This document shows, one piece after another, positions 31,518 to 44,200 of a DNA stretch of 62,500 nt. Position 1 is the stretch's first letter; every line of letters starts with the position of its first letter. Made by a program: the position numbers and the translations under genes. A model generated the notes under the pieces. That model saw nothing but the letters and a program-made list of their open reading frames with translations, searched no databases and was not told the DNA's origin. The stretch spans positions 1-62,500 of the forward strand of contig CAJNDS010001902.1 in assembly GCA_905221605.1 (NCBI GenBank). The letters are read 5' to 3'. Source of the stretch: Symbiodinium natans (lineage: Eukaryota; Sar; Dinophyceae; Suessiales; Symbiodiniaceae).

Positions 31518-32049
31518 GGCTGTAGGGTTTTGGGTTTAGGGTTTAGGGTTTAGGGTTTAGGGTTTGGGGTTTAGGGTTTAGGGTTTAGGGATACTTCTAA
31601 ACCCCGAAAAAGCACGGAACGAAGCCTCTTCCGAGAGCCTGAGTAGGTCCACCCCATCATCCTGAACCTGCGTCTGGCTTGTAGGGTTTGGGGTTTAGGG
31701 TTTAGGGTTTAGGGTTTAGGGTTTAGGGTTTAGGGTTTAGGGTTTAGGGTTTAGGGTTTAGGGTTTAGGGTTTAGGGTTTTAGGGTTTAGGGTGTAGGGT
31801 TTACGGTTTAGGGTTTAGGGATTAGGGTTTCGGGTTTAGGGTTTAGGGGTTAGGGTTTAGGGTTTAGGGTTTGAAGGCTGTTGCGGCGTGGGGTTGAAAG
31901 CTGCTGGGGCCTTGAGCGGGCCTTGAGCGGGCCTTGAGCCTTGGGGCAGCCGGGTTCAGGTTTTACGTTTCTTTGGGGGAGTGGGGTTTAGGGTTTAGGG
32001 TTTCGGGTTTAGGGTTTAGGGTTTAGGGTATAGGGTTTAGGGTTTAGGC

Positions 32050-32616
32050 TTTCTTCGGGGTTTGGGGTTTAAGGTTTGTACGGCTGTTGAGGCTTTGTTT
32101 TGGGGGTGGAGGGGGGGGATCGGGCTCTGGGTGGCTGAGGACATTTAGGCATGTTTAGGACGCCCCTTGTGGCTTTCTGCGGTTCTACGCTGGTGTTCAA
32201 ATGTCTTGAGCCGCACAGTCACCCCAAACCCTAAGCCCTGAGCGTAAAGGCTTTAAGTGTAGGGTTATGGGATCCCATTATAACATGACCGCAGCTGCGG
32301 AATGCTGCATCTACCTGTGTGCATAATGGCATAGGGGTTTAAGCAGGGCTGTTTAGGGTTTAGAGGTTTCGGGTTCAGAGCTTTGCTACACAGGGCCGGA
32401 GAGCCAGCAAGAAGGCAGGGTACGAGAGTATGCAATCCACACCCCCGCTACGCTCCATCATTTTCGCCGCACGAGTGTCGCTCACAAGTGCAGCGATTGA
32501 AAAGAAGCGGTCCACTGCCTAGCAGGACGCAAGTCGCACATAGGCAAGTGGCAGGAAGCCTTCCAAGCTGCTGCGATTTCAACGTCAGGGGGGCTTCTGA
32601 GGGTTGAGGACCACTT
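32050..32616. other. Unique stretch, weak coding potential
   Basis: A plus-strand frame (32383-32607) is open but Arg/Ser-rich and without a known domain. No other feature. Confidence 0.3.
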
Positions 32617-32740
32617 TACTTGGAGGTTCATGGTACTTTATTAACCAATTATATCTGCACTTGTATCTGTACTTATAACTTATAATCATATTAGGGGCAC
32701 TTAAGGGGCTTATAAGTGAAGCACCATGAACCTCCAAGTA
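32617..32740. mobile_element. MITE-like inverted repeat (family A), short copy
   Basis: A 124-bp element bounded by TACTTGGAGGTTCATGGTAC and its complement (GCACCATGAACCTCCAAGTA). The inside is AT-rich and resembles the foldback at 51101-51212 (ATTAACCAATTATA). No target duplication is clear. Confidence 0.75.
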
Positions 32741-32803
32741 CGCCAGCCTTGGGGAGCAGCTTCCAGATCTCCTCGTGTTCGCAAGTCCGATTGTCGGAGA
32801 CCC
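32741..32803 (-). other. Exon-like island (minus strand)
   Basis: Directly after the MITE, the minus strand reads VSDNRTCEHEEIWKLLPKAG. A neighbouring island at 32915-33000 reads GSRVPGAIGFCGVPRSDGSS on the same strand. They may be exons of one gene; no family recognised. Confidence 0.35.
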
Positions 32804-33234
32804 TAAGCCCTAAACCCGAAACCCTAAACCCTAAACCCTAAACCCCAAATCCTAAACCCTAAACCCTAAACCCTAAAGCCCTAAACCCTAGACCCTAAAC
32901 CCTAAACTTGCAGGCTGCTTGGAAGGCTCCCATACGCTGAATACGGCTGCTGCCGTCCGAGCGCGGCACACCACAAAACCCGATAGCTCCTGGAACTCTG
33001 GAGCCGACATTCCTAAAGGCTTTAGGGGCTTAGGGTTCAGGGTCTGGGGTTGAGGGTTTAGGGTTTAAGGCTTGGGGTTCAGTTAGGGTTTAGGGTTTAG
33101 GGTGTTAGGGTTTGGGGTTTAGGGCTTCGGGTTTAGGGCTTCGGGTGGGTCACTTGCTCCGCGCACACCACTACGTGGGACGAGCGTTGTAGTGCGCGCC
33201 AAGGTTTCACCTTCCCTCCCAGCCCGCCCACCCC

Positions 33235-33357
33235 ATATGAAGTAGGGTATGTATTTCGTGTACCCCCAAAAGGACACCCAAGGTATACACACACCAACAG
33301 TAAAACGGAACCTTATATACGCTCACCAAAAACAGTAACACAAACCCTGCTTCATAT
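33235..33357. mobile_element. MITE-like inverted repeat (family E)
   Basis: Bounded by ATATGAAGTAGGGT and the complementary ACCCTGCTTCATAT (one mismatch), 123 bp. A related element lies at 39531-39620. Confidence 0.7.
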
Positions 33358-34895
33358 CTCAGCCTGGTCGGGTTTAGGTCTTGATTCATATGTGTCCTAA
33401 ATCCTAAACCCTAAACCCTAAACCCGAAACCCTAAACCCTAAACCCTAAACCCGAATCCTAAACCTTAAACCCCGAAGCCAAAGTAAAGGTCACCGGGTC
33501 CGCACTCAAGGTTTAGGGCCAGAATCAAACGCTTCTGCATGCCTGTCGCTGCTCACCGCAGCACCGGTTAGTCTAGAGCTTATAGGGTGTAGGGTTTGCG
33601 GCGTTTTGGGTTTGGGGTTTACGGTTTTGAATTTAGGGTTTGGGGGTGGAGGGTTTGGGGCTTAAGGAGGGTTTGGGCTTCCAGTTTGGGGTTTAGTGTT
33701 TAGGATTTGGGGTTTTGGATTTAGGGTTTAGGGAGGGTTTAGGGTTTGGGTTGGTCTTATATGGAACCCTGAACCCTAAACCCTAAACCCTAAACCCTAA
33801 ACCCTAAACCCTAAACCCTAAACCCTAAACCCTAAACCCTAAACCCTAAACTCTAAACCCTAAACCCCAGCCGCTGCCCTGACAGCAGACTGACATCTCA
33901 ACCCAGGTTCCGGGTGTTCGCAGCGTGGACGATTCTGTTCAGCCCCTGTCAGGTGCGGACAGCGGGTGAGGTGAGTTTAGGGCTGCAGGGATTAGGGTTT
34001 AGGGCTAGGGTTCAGGGTTTAGGGTTTAGGGTTTCGGGTTTCGGGTTTCGGGTTTCGGGTTAAGGGTTTAGGGTTTAGGGTTTAGGGTTTAGGGTTTAGG
34101 GTTTAGGGTTTAGGGTTTAGGGTTTAGGGTTTAGGGTTTAGGGTTTAGGGTTTAGGGTTTAGGGTTTAGGGTTTAGGGTTTAGGGTTTAGGGTTTAGGGT
34201 TAGGTTTAGGGTTTAGGGTTTAGGGTTTAGGGTTTAGGGTTTAGGGTTTAGGGTTTAGGGTTTAGGGTTTAGGGTTTAGGGTTTAGGGTTTAGGGTTTAG
34301 GGTTTAGGGTTTGGGGCTTCAGGGTTCCGGGGCTTCAGGGTTCCGGGGCTTCAGGGTTCCAGAGCTTCAGGGTTCCAGGGCTTTAGGGTTTAGGGCATAC
34401 AGGGTACAGGGTTTAGGAGGTCAGGGTCCGGGGGTTCCAGCTTCAGGGTTTAGGGTTTAGGGTTTGGGGACAAGGGTTTAATCAGGAGTTACGGTCTGGG
34501 GCTTAGGGTTCAGATCCTAGAGGGTTTTGAGGGTTTCGGATTGCACGGCTGGGTCCTCTGCCTGCAGAAGCGCACATCCTGACCACGAGCTCCGCTTGCC
34601 ACCGTAAGACCGAAGCCCCCAGGCCCTATGAGTACCCCAAACCCCAAACCACAAGTTCAAAGCCATGAACCCCTAAACCCTAAATCCTGAACCCAAAACC
34701 TCTAACCCTGAACCCTAGACCCCAAGCCTCTAACCCTAAACCCGAAACACCTAATACACCCCCGAAGTCCTGAACTTTCCCTTCAAGGGGCCCTACTTTC
34801 CGAAATCCCCCTCAACCCGAAACCCAAACCCTAAACCCTAAAGTAAGCCTAAACCCTAAACCCTAAACCCCGAACCGGGTCGCGGGCACGATGGT

Positions 34896-34978
34896 GTCGC
34901 TGTGGAGGAGCCTGGCGGAGCTCTTGCGCGGCGTTTCGGCTACGTTGGGCGTGTTTTGTTCTTGGGCATTGGGGGCTG
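34896..34978 (-). other. Exon-like island, possible 3' exon of the eIF3i-like gene
   Basis: The minus strand is open and reads AQEQNTPNVAETPRKSSARL then LHSDTIVPATRF. It lies just downstream of the last recognised WD40 exon (35222-35286). The plus strand is also open, so the strand is uncertain. Confidence 0.3.
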
Positions 34979-35059
34979 AGGCTTGGACCTTAAACCCTAA
35001 GCCCTAAACGAGGGGAGGGTATCTTTGTTGAGAAGATACTATGCTAGGAGCCTCTACCT

Positions 35060-35200
35060 AAACTCTCCAAACCCTCTAAGCCCTCTAAGCCCTCTTAGCC
35101 CTCTAAACCCTCTGAACCCTCTGAACCCTCTGAACCCTCTGAACCCTCTGAATGCTCTGAACCCTCTGAACCCTAAACCCTTAACCCTAAACCCTACACC
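35060..35200. repeat. 9-bp variant array (CCCTCTGAA)n / (CCCTCTAAG)n
   Basis: Tandem 9-bp units CCCTCTAAR then CCCTCTGAA, passing into CCCTAAA. They look like CCCTAAA with two extra bases. Confidence 0.85.
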
Positions 35201-35221
35201 CCATGACCCTAAACCCTTTCA

Positions 35222-35286
35222 CGAAAGCCAAGTGGCTCCCCGTCCAAGCCATGCACTTTGAGGCACCCGTCCTGGCTGCCGGTGGG
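35222..35286 (-). CDS. eIF3i-like exon, last WD40 blade
   Basis: The minus strand reads PTGSQDGCLKVHGLDGEPLG, equivalent to the C-terminal blade (GGEDGYVR-x-H-x-FD) of eIF3i. Boundaries approximate. Confidence 0.65.
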
Positions 35287-38200
35287 AGGGTTGAGGGATT
35301 TACGGTTTAGGGTTTGGGGATTTAGGGTTTGGGGATTTAGGGGTTTAGGGTTTGGGGGGTTTAGGGTTTAGGGGTTGAGGGTTTAGGGTTTCGGGTTAGG
35401 GTTCAGGGGGCTCGGGTGACCTGTATTTTGGGATGTGGGGTGCTTTAAGTTTCGAGGTTTAGGGCTTGGGGCACCCTAAACCCTAAACCCTTAACCCTAA
35501 ACCCTTAACCCTTAACCCTAATAGCCTTAACCCCTATATTAATTAGTATCCAGGGCTCAGGGCAACCCTGGACGTACAGAAGTCCTCCGACACTGTGGCG
35601 AAGGCGCCACGAGGACCGATCCTCACGACTAGGGTTTAGGGCTTAGGGTTTTAGGGTTTAGGGTTTAGGGTTTAGGGTTTAGGGTTTAGGGTTTAGGGCT
35701 TAGGGTTTAGGACCTTTAGGGCCTTTAGTGCCTTTAGGGCCTTTAGGGCCTGTCGGGGCTTTAGGGCCTTTAGGCCCTCTAGGGCCTTTAGGGCCTTTAG
35801 CGCCTCTAGAACCTTTAGGGCCTCTAGGGCCTTCAGGGCCTTTTTTGGGCCCCTACACCCTTTAGGGTTTTTTGGGCTTCTAGAGCCTTTGGGGCCTTTA
35901 GGGCCTTGCGGGCCTTGAGGGCCTTGAGGGCGTTAGAGTTTAGTCTGGGGTTCAAGGCTTGACCTGTAGGGGATAGGATTATAGGGGGACTGGAGATTTA
36001 GACCCTCTCAATACGGTCCCTGCTTAAGAGAGCCAGAAGAGGGTTAAGAAGGGATCCCTTTTATGGGTCTCCCTTATCCTGCCGAGGACTTTAGGGGACT
36101 GCACGGGCACATGGTCCTGGGCAAGGACAGCAGACAGTGTACAGGGCCGAAGTGTCCAACACCAGCCTGGATCGGCAGAGGGGCCCCCCTGAAAAAAACC
36201 CAACGCTAAGCCCTAAACCCTAAACCCCAAACCCTAAACCCCAAACCCCAGACCCTAAATCCCCAAACCCAAGAACCTTAGGACACCCGAAGATCAACCC
36301 CCCTTTCCCCCCCCCCCCCAGCCCTTGACGTCTCTAGCTCCAGCGAGCCGCCAGGTTCCCGGTAACACGGCGCAACGATGAAGAGCCCAGCGCTTTGGGG
36401 TTTAAGATCCTAAAGGCACGAGCCACAAACCCCAAGTAACCATTGCCCTCTGACCATGAACATTCAACCCGAAACCCAAACCTTAAGCAACAATTGCCCT
36501 CTAAACCCTAAACCCTAAACCCTAGGCCCTAAACCCTAAACCCTAAACCCTAAACCCTAAACCCTAAACCCTAAACCCTAAACCCTAAACCCTAAACCCT
36601 AAACCCTAAACCCTAAACCCCAAGTCAGAATTCAGAATTTGGGCTTCCCTGTCTTAGGCCGTCTGAGGTGCTGCCAGGATGTCTCCGGAGGCGCTGTCGT
36701 AGACCTGGTTCGCTGCGAAGGGCTTTGGGTCTGGGGCTTAGGATTTTGGGTTTAGGGTTTAGGGTTTAGGGTAAGGGGGGGTTCTTTCCTGGCATATAAG
36801 CGTTGATCGATTTTGTTGGTCCTATTTGTCAAAAGACCATCGTATTTTGGGGCACAAGCCCTTCGAGTACCAAGAGTCGTTCGGGACAGACCACGGAGCT
36901 CCAGAATCGCATGAGGGTCGTAGGGTCTTAGGGTTTTCGGGTCTTCGGGTCTTAGGGTCCTAGGGTTTAGGGTCTTAGGGTCTTCGGGTCTTAGAGGCTT
37001 GGGGTCTTCGGGACTTAGGGTCTTCGGGTCTTCGGGTCTTCGGGTCTTCGGGTATTCGGGTCTTCGGGTCTTCGGGTCTTCGGGTCTTCGGGTCTTCGGG
37101 TCTTCGGGTCTTCGGGTCTTCGGGTCTTCGGCGCTTAGGCTCTTCGGGTCTTCGGGTCTTAGGGTCTTCGGCTCTTAGAGTCTTCGGGTCTTCGGGTCTT
37201 AGAGGCTTGGCGTCTTCGGGTCTTCGGGTCTTAGGGTCTTCGGGTCTTGGGTCTTCGGGTCTGCGGGTCTTCGGGTCTTAGGGGCTTAGGGTTTTAGGGT
37301 CTTAGGGTCTTGGGTTTGGGGTCTAGGGCTTAGGGTTGAGAACCTTCAGATTCGATGTCTGTTTACGATGTTAGGGGTACCTTTTTGGGGTCCTTATCAG
37401 AAGGCAATCCTTCTATTTGGGGTCATTAATATGGTTCCCTATTTTCGTAAGCCTCCAAATCACAATCCACAAATTCCGCATACTGCGGGTGCCTTTTCAA
37501 ACAAGAGTGGGAGAACTCGAAGTCTCGATGTCCGACGTATAGTACAAAGTCACCGTGTTAGTGCAAGGCTTTAGGGTTTAGAGGGTAGAGGGTTTAGGGT
37601 TTAGGGTTTAGGGATTAGGGTTTAGGGCTTAGGTCCCAGAACGTGGATAAAAACCAGGCAGCCTTGGCGTCAAACTCATCCTGCACCATGTCTTTCGCTC
37701 GAGTCACGTCCCGGGCATCCTGTCGGCTGCAGGGTTTTGGGTTTAGGGTTTAGGGTTTAGGGTTTAGGGTTTAGGGTTTAGGGTTTAGGGTTTAGAGGGT
37801 CTAGGGTTTAAGGGTTTAGGTACAGGTGGGGGGCTAGGGGCTCCGAAGCACTAAGCGTTTAAGGGACTTGGTGCGGACAAGGTTTAGGGCTTCAGGGTGT
37901 TGTTGAGGTCTAGAACTTCGGAAAGTTTAGGGCTTCTTCAACAAAACCCTAGAAGCCAACCCTCAACTCGGAACTCTGAACCGCAGGCCCTAAAGCCAAG
38001 AGGTTTTCGGATTGGGTTCTGTCCTGTTACTGTCTTGGCGTTTGCCCTGTAAGTTTTGGATTCCCGGAGTTGGGTTATGGGTTCGTTAGGAACTTCTCGG
38101 AGATTGCACTTCCAGTGCCGGGTGTTGCAACAGCCCTGTGGGCAGATGCAACTGCAGCCCCTCAACCTTACACCCGAAGCAGTGCGGAGACATGTCCGTG

Positions 38201-41200
38201 TTACTATGTCGACACCTCCCTATCAAAAACCAAAAACCCTAGATTCCCAAAGGCCTTAAGCCATACAGCCTTAAAAGCCGAAAACCCCAAAAACCCTACA
38301 ACCCCAAAGCCCTAAACCCGCAAACCCATCAAAAATGAAAGTAAAAAACAAAAAACCAAAAAATAGAAAACTACAACCCCACAACCCCAAAGCACGTAGA
38401 AAAAAAAAAAACACCCTAAACCCTAAACCCTGAACCCTAAACCCTAAACCTTGAACCCTAAACCCTAAACCCCAAAACACGTAAAAGCAAAAAGACGACC
38501 AGGCCTTGCCGCCCGCCAGCACCACCATCCCCGCCTCTTTGGCGACGAAGTTGTCCGAGACCTCTGACACTGGACTTGCAGGGTTTGGGGCTGAGGGTTG
38601 AGGGTTGAGGGTTCAGGGTTTAGGGTTTAGGGTTGAGGGTTCAGGGTTTAGGGTTTAGGATTTAGGGTTTAGGGTTTAGGGTTTAGGACTTCGGGCTTGG
38701 GGTTTAAACCCTAAACGGCTGAGCCACGAGGGCTTGGGGTGTGGAGCTTCTTTTGCACCATTCTTCTTTTTGTCAACCCTAAACCCTAAACCCTAAACCC
38801 TAAACCCTAAACCCTATATAAATAGTACGAGGTCTGCTCCGTGGCTTCGTGGGTTCAGGGTTCAGGGTCTCGGGCTGTTTCGGCCCCGAAAGTCTTTCCT
38901 CAGGATCGCTGCTAGCCCAACTTAAACTTCAGGTATGGCATTTTACGCACGGGGCTTCGGGTTTAGGGTTTCGGGTTTCGGGTTTAGGGGCGCAAAAAAC
39001 CAAATAGACATAGGGATCCTACTATTGGGGTATAAGGGCCGCTACAAGGGGGAATCTTTCCGCTTTTGCATGGATTTTTGGGCCACTGGTATCCAGAATG
39101 CAGCTGGCTTGGCGAGTGATGGGAGTTGATCAAACTACCTGTTTTGCAGGAACTCTATATCTCCTTTGAAAACCGATAGCAACCCTAAATAATTTCCCAG
39201 CAACATCTCGAAACCACGATTGAACTCCAAGCAGCCTAATTGCTCAGGAGACATTTTTTTCAGAAACTGGGCAGGGGCACAGAAGCATCAATCAAGTTCA
39301 GTCCACAAACACGCAGCGAGAAAGAAACGCTTTGCTCCGGCCGGCGGGTCCGTCAACTAACAATGATCTTGAGTCGCTACAGCGCCGCTACAGGGAGTAG
39401 ATTGCGACCTGCGGGCTGATTCTTGTATTTCGAGTTTCGTCATCGTTCGTGAAGCCGTGAAGCAAGTGTTTTGGTCGCATTCCATGGCGTCCAATACCTC
39501 TGACATGCCAAGACCAAAACATCGTGTTTTGACATTATGAAGTAGGGTATATATATATATATATATATAGATAGATAGATATATATATCCAATAACAGTA
39601 ATATAAACCCTACTTCTGACATAGTAGGTACCCTATATCAAGGCAGGTCCTGCCTTGCAGGGTCATATAGGGGGATCAGGCACCTCGTTCCCTACTAAGA
39701 ACTAGTTGCCCCTGCACAGCCCGTGCAAAGGATTTTGGTGTTTCCGCGTACCCTATGTGGGATTCCTACATTCGAACAGGTTTAGATGTCTCAAGTCGCA
39801 AGCCCTAAACCCTGACACTTATTCCTCAAACTCCGAAGGTGTAAAGCCTCAGAGAAATGTGCCTACAGAAGTTTCAATGCCAAAAAGGCTCAAATATCCC
39901 AAACCCAAATGCCTTGTTTTGCATTAAAACTCTCATCTGCAATTCCTGAAATCCATGTGATCGTGATATTCACCGCTCTCGAGAAGATGAAAGGGGTGTG
40001 AGCATGAACCTCAGATCACACAAGGACTGGATACAGGGATTGGAAGATGGGAGTTTGCAAAAAATTGCATTTAAACCCAATCCTTAAACCCTTAAACCCT
40101 TAAACCCTTAAACCCTTAAACCCTTAAACCCTTAAACCCTTAAACCCTTAAACCCTTAAACCCTTAAACCCTTAAACCCTTAAACCCTTAAACCCTTAAA
40201 CCCCAAACCCTAAGCCTAAACCCTAATTAAACCCTAAGTATGAAAAAAAGTAAAGACATGTTCGCATCTGGGAGCCAACAGCCCCTATGCACATGGACTT
40301 GGTAGCAGGGAAACTGGTCTGTGGGTGGCTTGGCTTAGAGTAGCGTTTAGGATTTGGGGTTTAGGGTTTAGGGTTTAGGGTTGTTTGGGGCTCCCTAAGC
40401 CCTAAACCCCTACGGTTAGGGTTTAGGGTTTAGCATCTAGGAGTGTGCCAGACGGAAGCGCGCGTTGTCAGCGCGCGTTAGGCTGCAGACCGGCCCACCT
40501 CCAGACCGCCCAGTTACAACTCTCTCAGGGAGTTCAGGCCTTCTTCAGCTTTTCTACAAAGCAACATGTACTCTTTATGCAAGGTGGTTTAGACTAAAAC
40601 CACTTCACTGAAGCCACTTACTTTGAGACGCTTGGGTCGCTTGGGGGCAGACTTGGGACACCCCAATTATTAGGGTTTAGGGTTTAGGGTTTAGGGTTTA
40701 GGGTTTAGGGTTTAGGGTTTAGGGTTTAGGGTTTAGGGTTTAGGGTTGCTTGAACCACTTGCGCACTTGCTGCACTTAGGCCACTTGGGTCGCTTAGGAT
40801 ACGTGGCACATCACTGGGGACACCTCATTTCAGTGGTCACTTGGGACACTCGGGTCACTTAGGTTCAAGACACACTTTGGACCATAGCGTCACTTGGACA
40901 CTTGGGTCACTTGAACACTTCGAACACTGGGGATAAGATTTAGGGTTTCTGAGCTGAGGGAGTTGGGCATTTTGGGCTTAGAGGCGTTGAGGCTGAGGGT
41001 TTAAATGCACGGGTTCGGCCCCAAACTGAGATCCGGACGGCGACCGCGTTCAGGGGCCGGTCAGACTGAACACGGTGTTTCGGGGTTAGGGTTTAGGGTT
41101 TAGGGTTTAGGGTTTAGGGTTTAGGGTTTAGGGTTTAGGGTTTAGGGTTTAGGGTTTAGGGTTTAGGGCACTAAGGGCTTCAGGGTCTAGGGGTCTAGGG

Positions 41201-44200
41201 CGCTAAGGGTTCAGGGTTCAGGGTTTCGAGGGTTTTGGGTTTGGGGTTTAGGCTTTGGGGGTATCCACCCTTAAGGTAACACTCTTGCGTGGGTTATGAA
41301 AGGCTTCTGGGTTTGGTGCCATCAGAACCCACTGGAGAACTAATTTATGCCGACCTCTTGTGCAGGGGGATGGGCTTCAGGGTTTTAGGGTTTAGGGTTC
41401 AGGGTTCAGGGCTCAGGTTTGAGGGTTCAGGCTTTAGGTTCAGTGTCCAGGGGGATGTCCAGCTCCAGGGCTCAAGAACAGCTTCGGGTTCAGAAGGATC
41501 CCAAACCCCTAAAATCGAAAAACACCAAATACATAAATAAACATATATATATATATTTATCTATTTATATTTATATTTATTTATTTATTCATTTGTGTAT
41601 TTATGTATGTCCTACTTCTCAACTGCTGTCATCGCTGAACAGACTAAGCAATGAGAGCAAACAGCCGCCCTCGCTTTTTGCGACATGCAACTCGGGCCAT
41701 GGAGTGTTCTCTGAGCAAGCAAGGCTGAAGCCGATTGCTGCTTACGACAGTGAAACCTAAAAAGATGCAACTGAAAGTCATGACGACCGTCGGTCTGTGC
41801 TTGACAGGCGATTGACACAGATTGGCAAGAAGCCCGGTCACGCAGATGCATGGCAGATGCTCATACTTGCACATACTCGGCTGCACAGCAAGTGCAGTGC
41901 CACGAATGCATGGCAGATGCACGCACGAATGCATGGCAGATGCACACACGAATGCACAGGAAGTGCAGGCACAGGAATGCAAGCAGAGGCAGAGCGGAGG
42001 GGAGGTGGCGGCTCAGCTTGGAACAGAGCCTGAGTTTCGGCGTCCGGACATTTGGATGCTATGTCCTACTTCTCAACTGCTGTCATCGCTGAACAGACTA
42101 AGCAATGAGAGCAAACAGCCGCCCTCGCTTTTTGCGACATGCAACTCGGGCCATGGAGTGTTCTCTGAGCAAGCAAGGCTGAAGCCGATTGCTGCTTACG
42201 ACAGTGAAACCTAAAAAGATGCAACTGAAAGTCATGACGACCGTCGGTCTGTGCTTGACAGGCGATTGACACAGATTGGCAAGAAGCCCGATCACGCAGA
42301 TGCATGGCAGATGCTCATACTTGCACATACTCGGCTGCACAGCAAGTGCAGTGCCACGAATGCATGGCAGATGCACACACGAATGCCACCCACCCCTCAC
42401 AAGCAGCGGAGGCGAAGGGGCCGGCGGCGGGCCAGTCACAAACGCAAAACCGGCCTTCCGGCACGGTTTGGCAGTTGAAAGCGCTGATTCAAGTGAGTGA
42501 GCAGCGCGCCGAGGAACACCGAGAATGTGCTTAGAAGAACCTGGCCGAATGGGCCCAAACCCAGGCACGCAGGACAAGAAGCTTCCATGAAAGAGCCCAC
42601 GGAGGGCGGCTCGTGCACACCCCTCAACCAGAGAACAAACTCGAGCAAAAGCGCATCCAAGCACTGAAAAAGCAGACCAAAAGTTTGTTGCAGTGCCCAG
42701 CGAAAACTGAGTACAAGGAACCGGCCCACAAGGAAATGCGCTGACGGGCGTGACAGCACAGCGACCAACACTGTCAACAAGAAAAGCTTGAGACTGGAAA
42801 CCTCTGCGAAAAGCGACCTCAGGTGGCGAAAGCCTGCAGACACGGCTTCAAGCCGGCTAAGCACCGGATGAGGCGCAGCGGCCGCTGGAGACAACGAAGG
42901 CTGGACGGGCCGACAGGGCTGCAAATCGGCGGGCTCCAACGCACGCGTAGCAACTGCCGCACGGGCGAAGAGCCGAAGTTCTGGTTCTGCGCAGCGCTTT
43001 GCAAACCGTTCAAGTTGCACAAAAGACAAGTCTCTGAAGAAGGTTCCTCTGTGCGGCCCCTGTTGAACTTTCTTCGAACCATGAAGCGCTAGCAAGCGAT
43101 CCATACGCAGAAAGCAAAGCCGGTAAGCAAATGCGCGGGGAAGCCCTGCTGGCGCTTGAGCCAAAACTGGAAAACAAAAAGTCGCTGCCGTGACGAAGGA
43201 GTGTGGTGATTCTGCGCTTTGCCGCTGGCGAGAGTGTCAGCTGAACCTGTCGGCTGAGAGCAAGCTGCACATAATGGCCTAACGTACGCTCGCTGGCCCA
43301 GCGACCCCGGAACTTAAGCCTAGAAATTTCCATCCCCATAACGTGCAGGTGGGAAGCACCCCCAGCACGTAAAGAAGCTGGTGAAAAGCCCTGAGCCTCG
43401 ACGCCTAAAGTTTGCGAGACCTGACGGAACATGGCCCGGAAGCGGCGCGGGCCCCACGGCCACAACTGGTCTTGTGGGCACAAATGCGGCAAGATGCTCT
43501 GCAAGGCATGGCAGCAGGGAGCATGCTCAACGAGAACAAACTGATGTCGGCTCATGTGTCGCCGATTCTTTGGCGCTTCTATGCGGACCACAACACCTAC
43601 AGGTGCAAAAATCCAAGAATCTGGCAGAGAGATGCTGCACGCACGCAGCTGCAGGATCTCTCCCGGTCGCAGCAAACCAAAAAACCCTAGTTCCAGTGCA
43701 ACTGCAAAACGAAGCCACTCGTGACGCCCAGCTTCAGCGACACAAGCTTGCGCACGGGCAAATACCACAAAAGCCGCTAGGACCGAAAGTGGGAGAGGCG
43801 GCCGGACACGGACCTCAGTGGCTTCTTCCCACGCAAGCAACGTTTGCCAAGCTAGCGGCAGCCTCCGGCGATAATGCGGATAAAGCAACTGCACCACTAA
43901 AAGGCCATGTTTTGCGACACTGAGGAACGCAGGCCCTTTTTTGCTGTAAGCCCAATTGACGAACCCCTCCAAACAAGCATCAAGCAGTTTTCGACGCCTG
44001 GCAAGATGATGCAAGTTGCTGTTTGCACGAGACAGGTACTCTTGCAAGAGCCGATAACCCTTGAAGAGGCGGCGTCTGTAGGCGGTCGACAAGTGGCTGC
44101 CCCGCAACGTCATGGTTTCAATGCAACGGAATTAAAACAACTACGAATTCACGACCGAAATTGGCTACGGTAGAGCATGAGTGCTGCACGACCCGAACTC

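Noticed and set aside
38935-39129. Plus frames with GFRVSGFGFRG-type repeats
   Set aside because: These are translations of TTTAGGG/TTTCGGG arrays (GFRV, KP-type repeats), seen throughout the right part of the window.
43145-43170. TTTTGGCTCAAG on the minus strand, identical to the 3' end of the dinoflagellate spliced leader
   Set aside because: It lies inside the recombinase coding frame, the upstream leader bases do not match (CCAG instead of GCCA) and no second copy was found. Chance is more likely than a relic leader.
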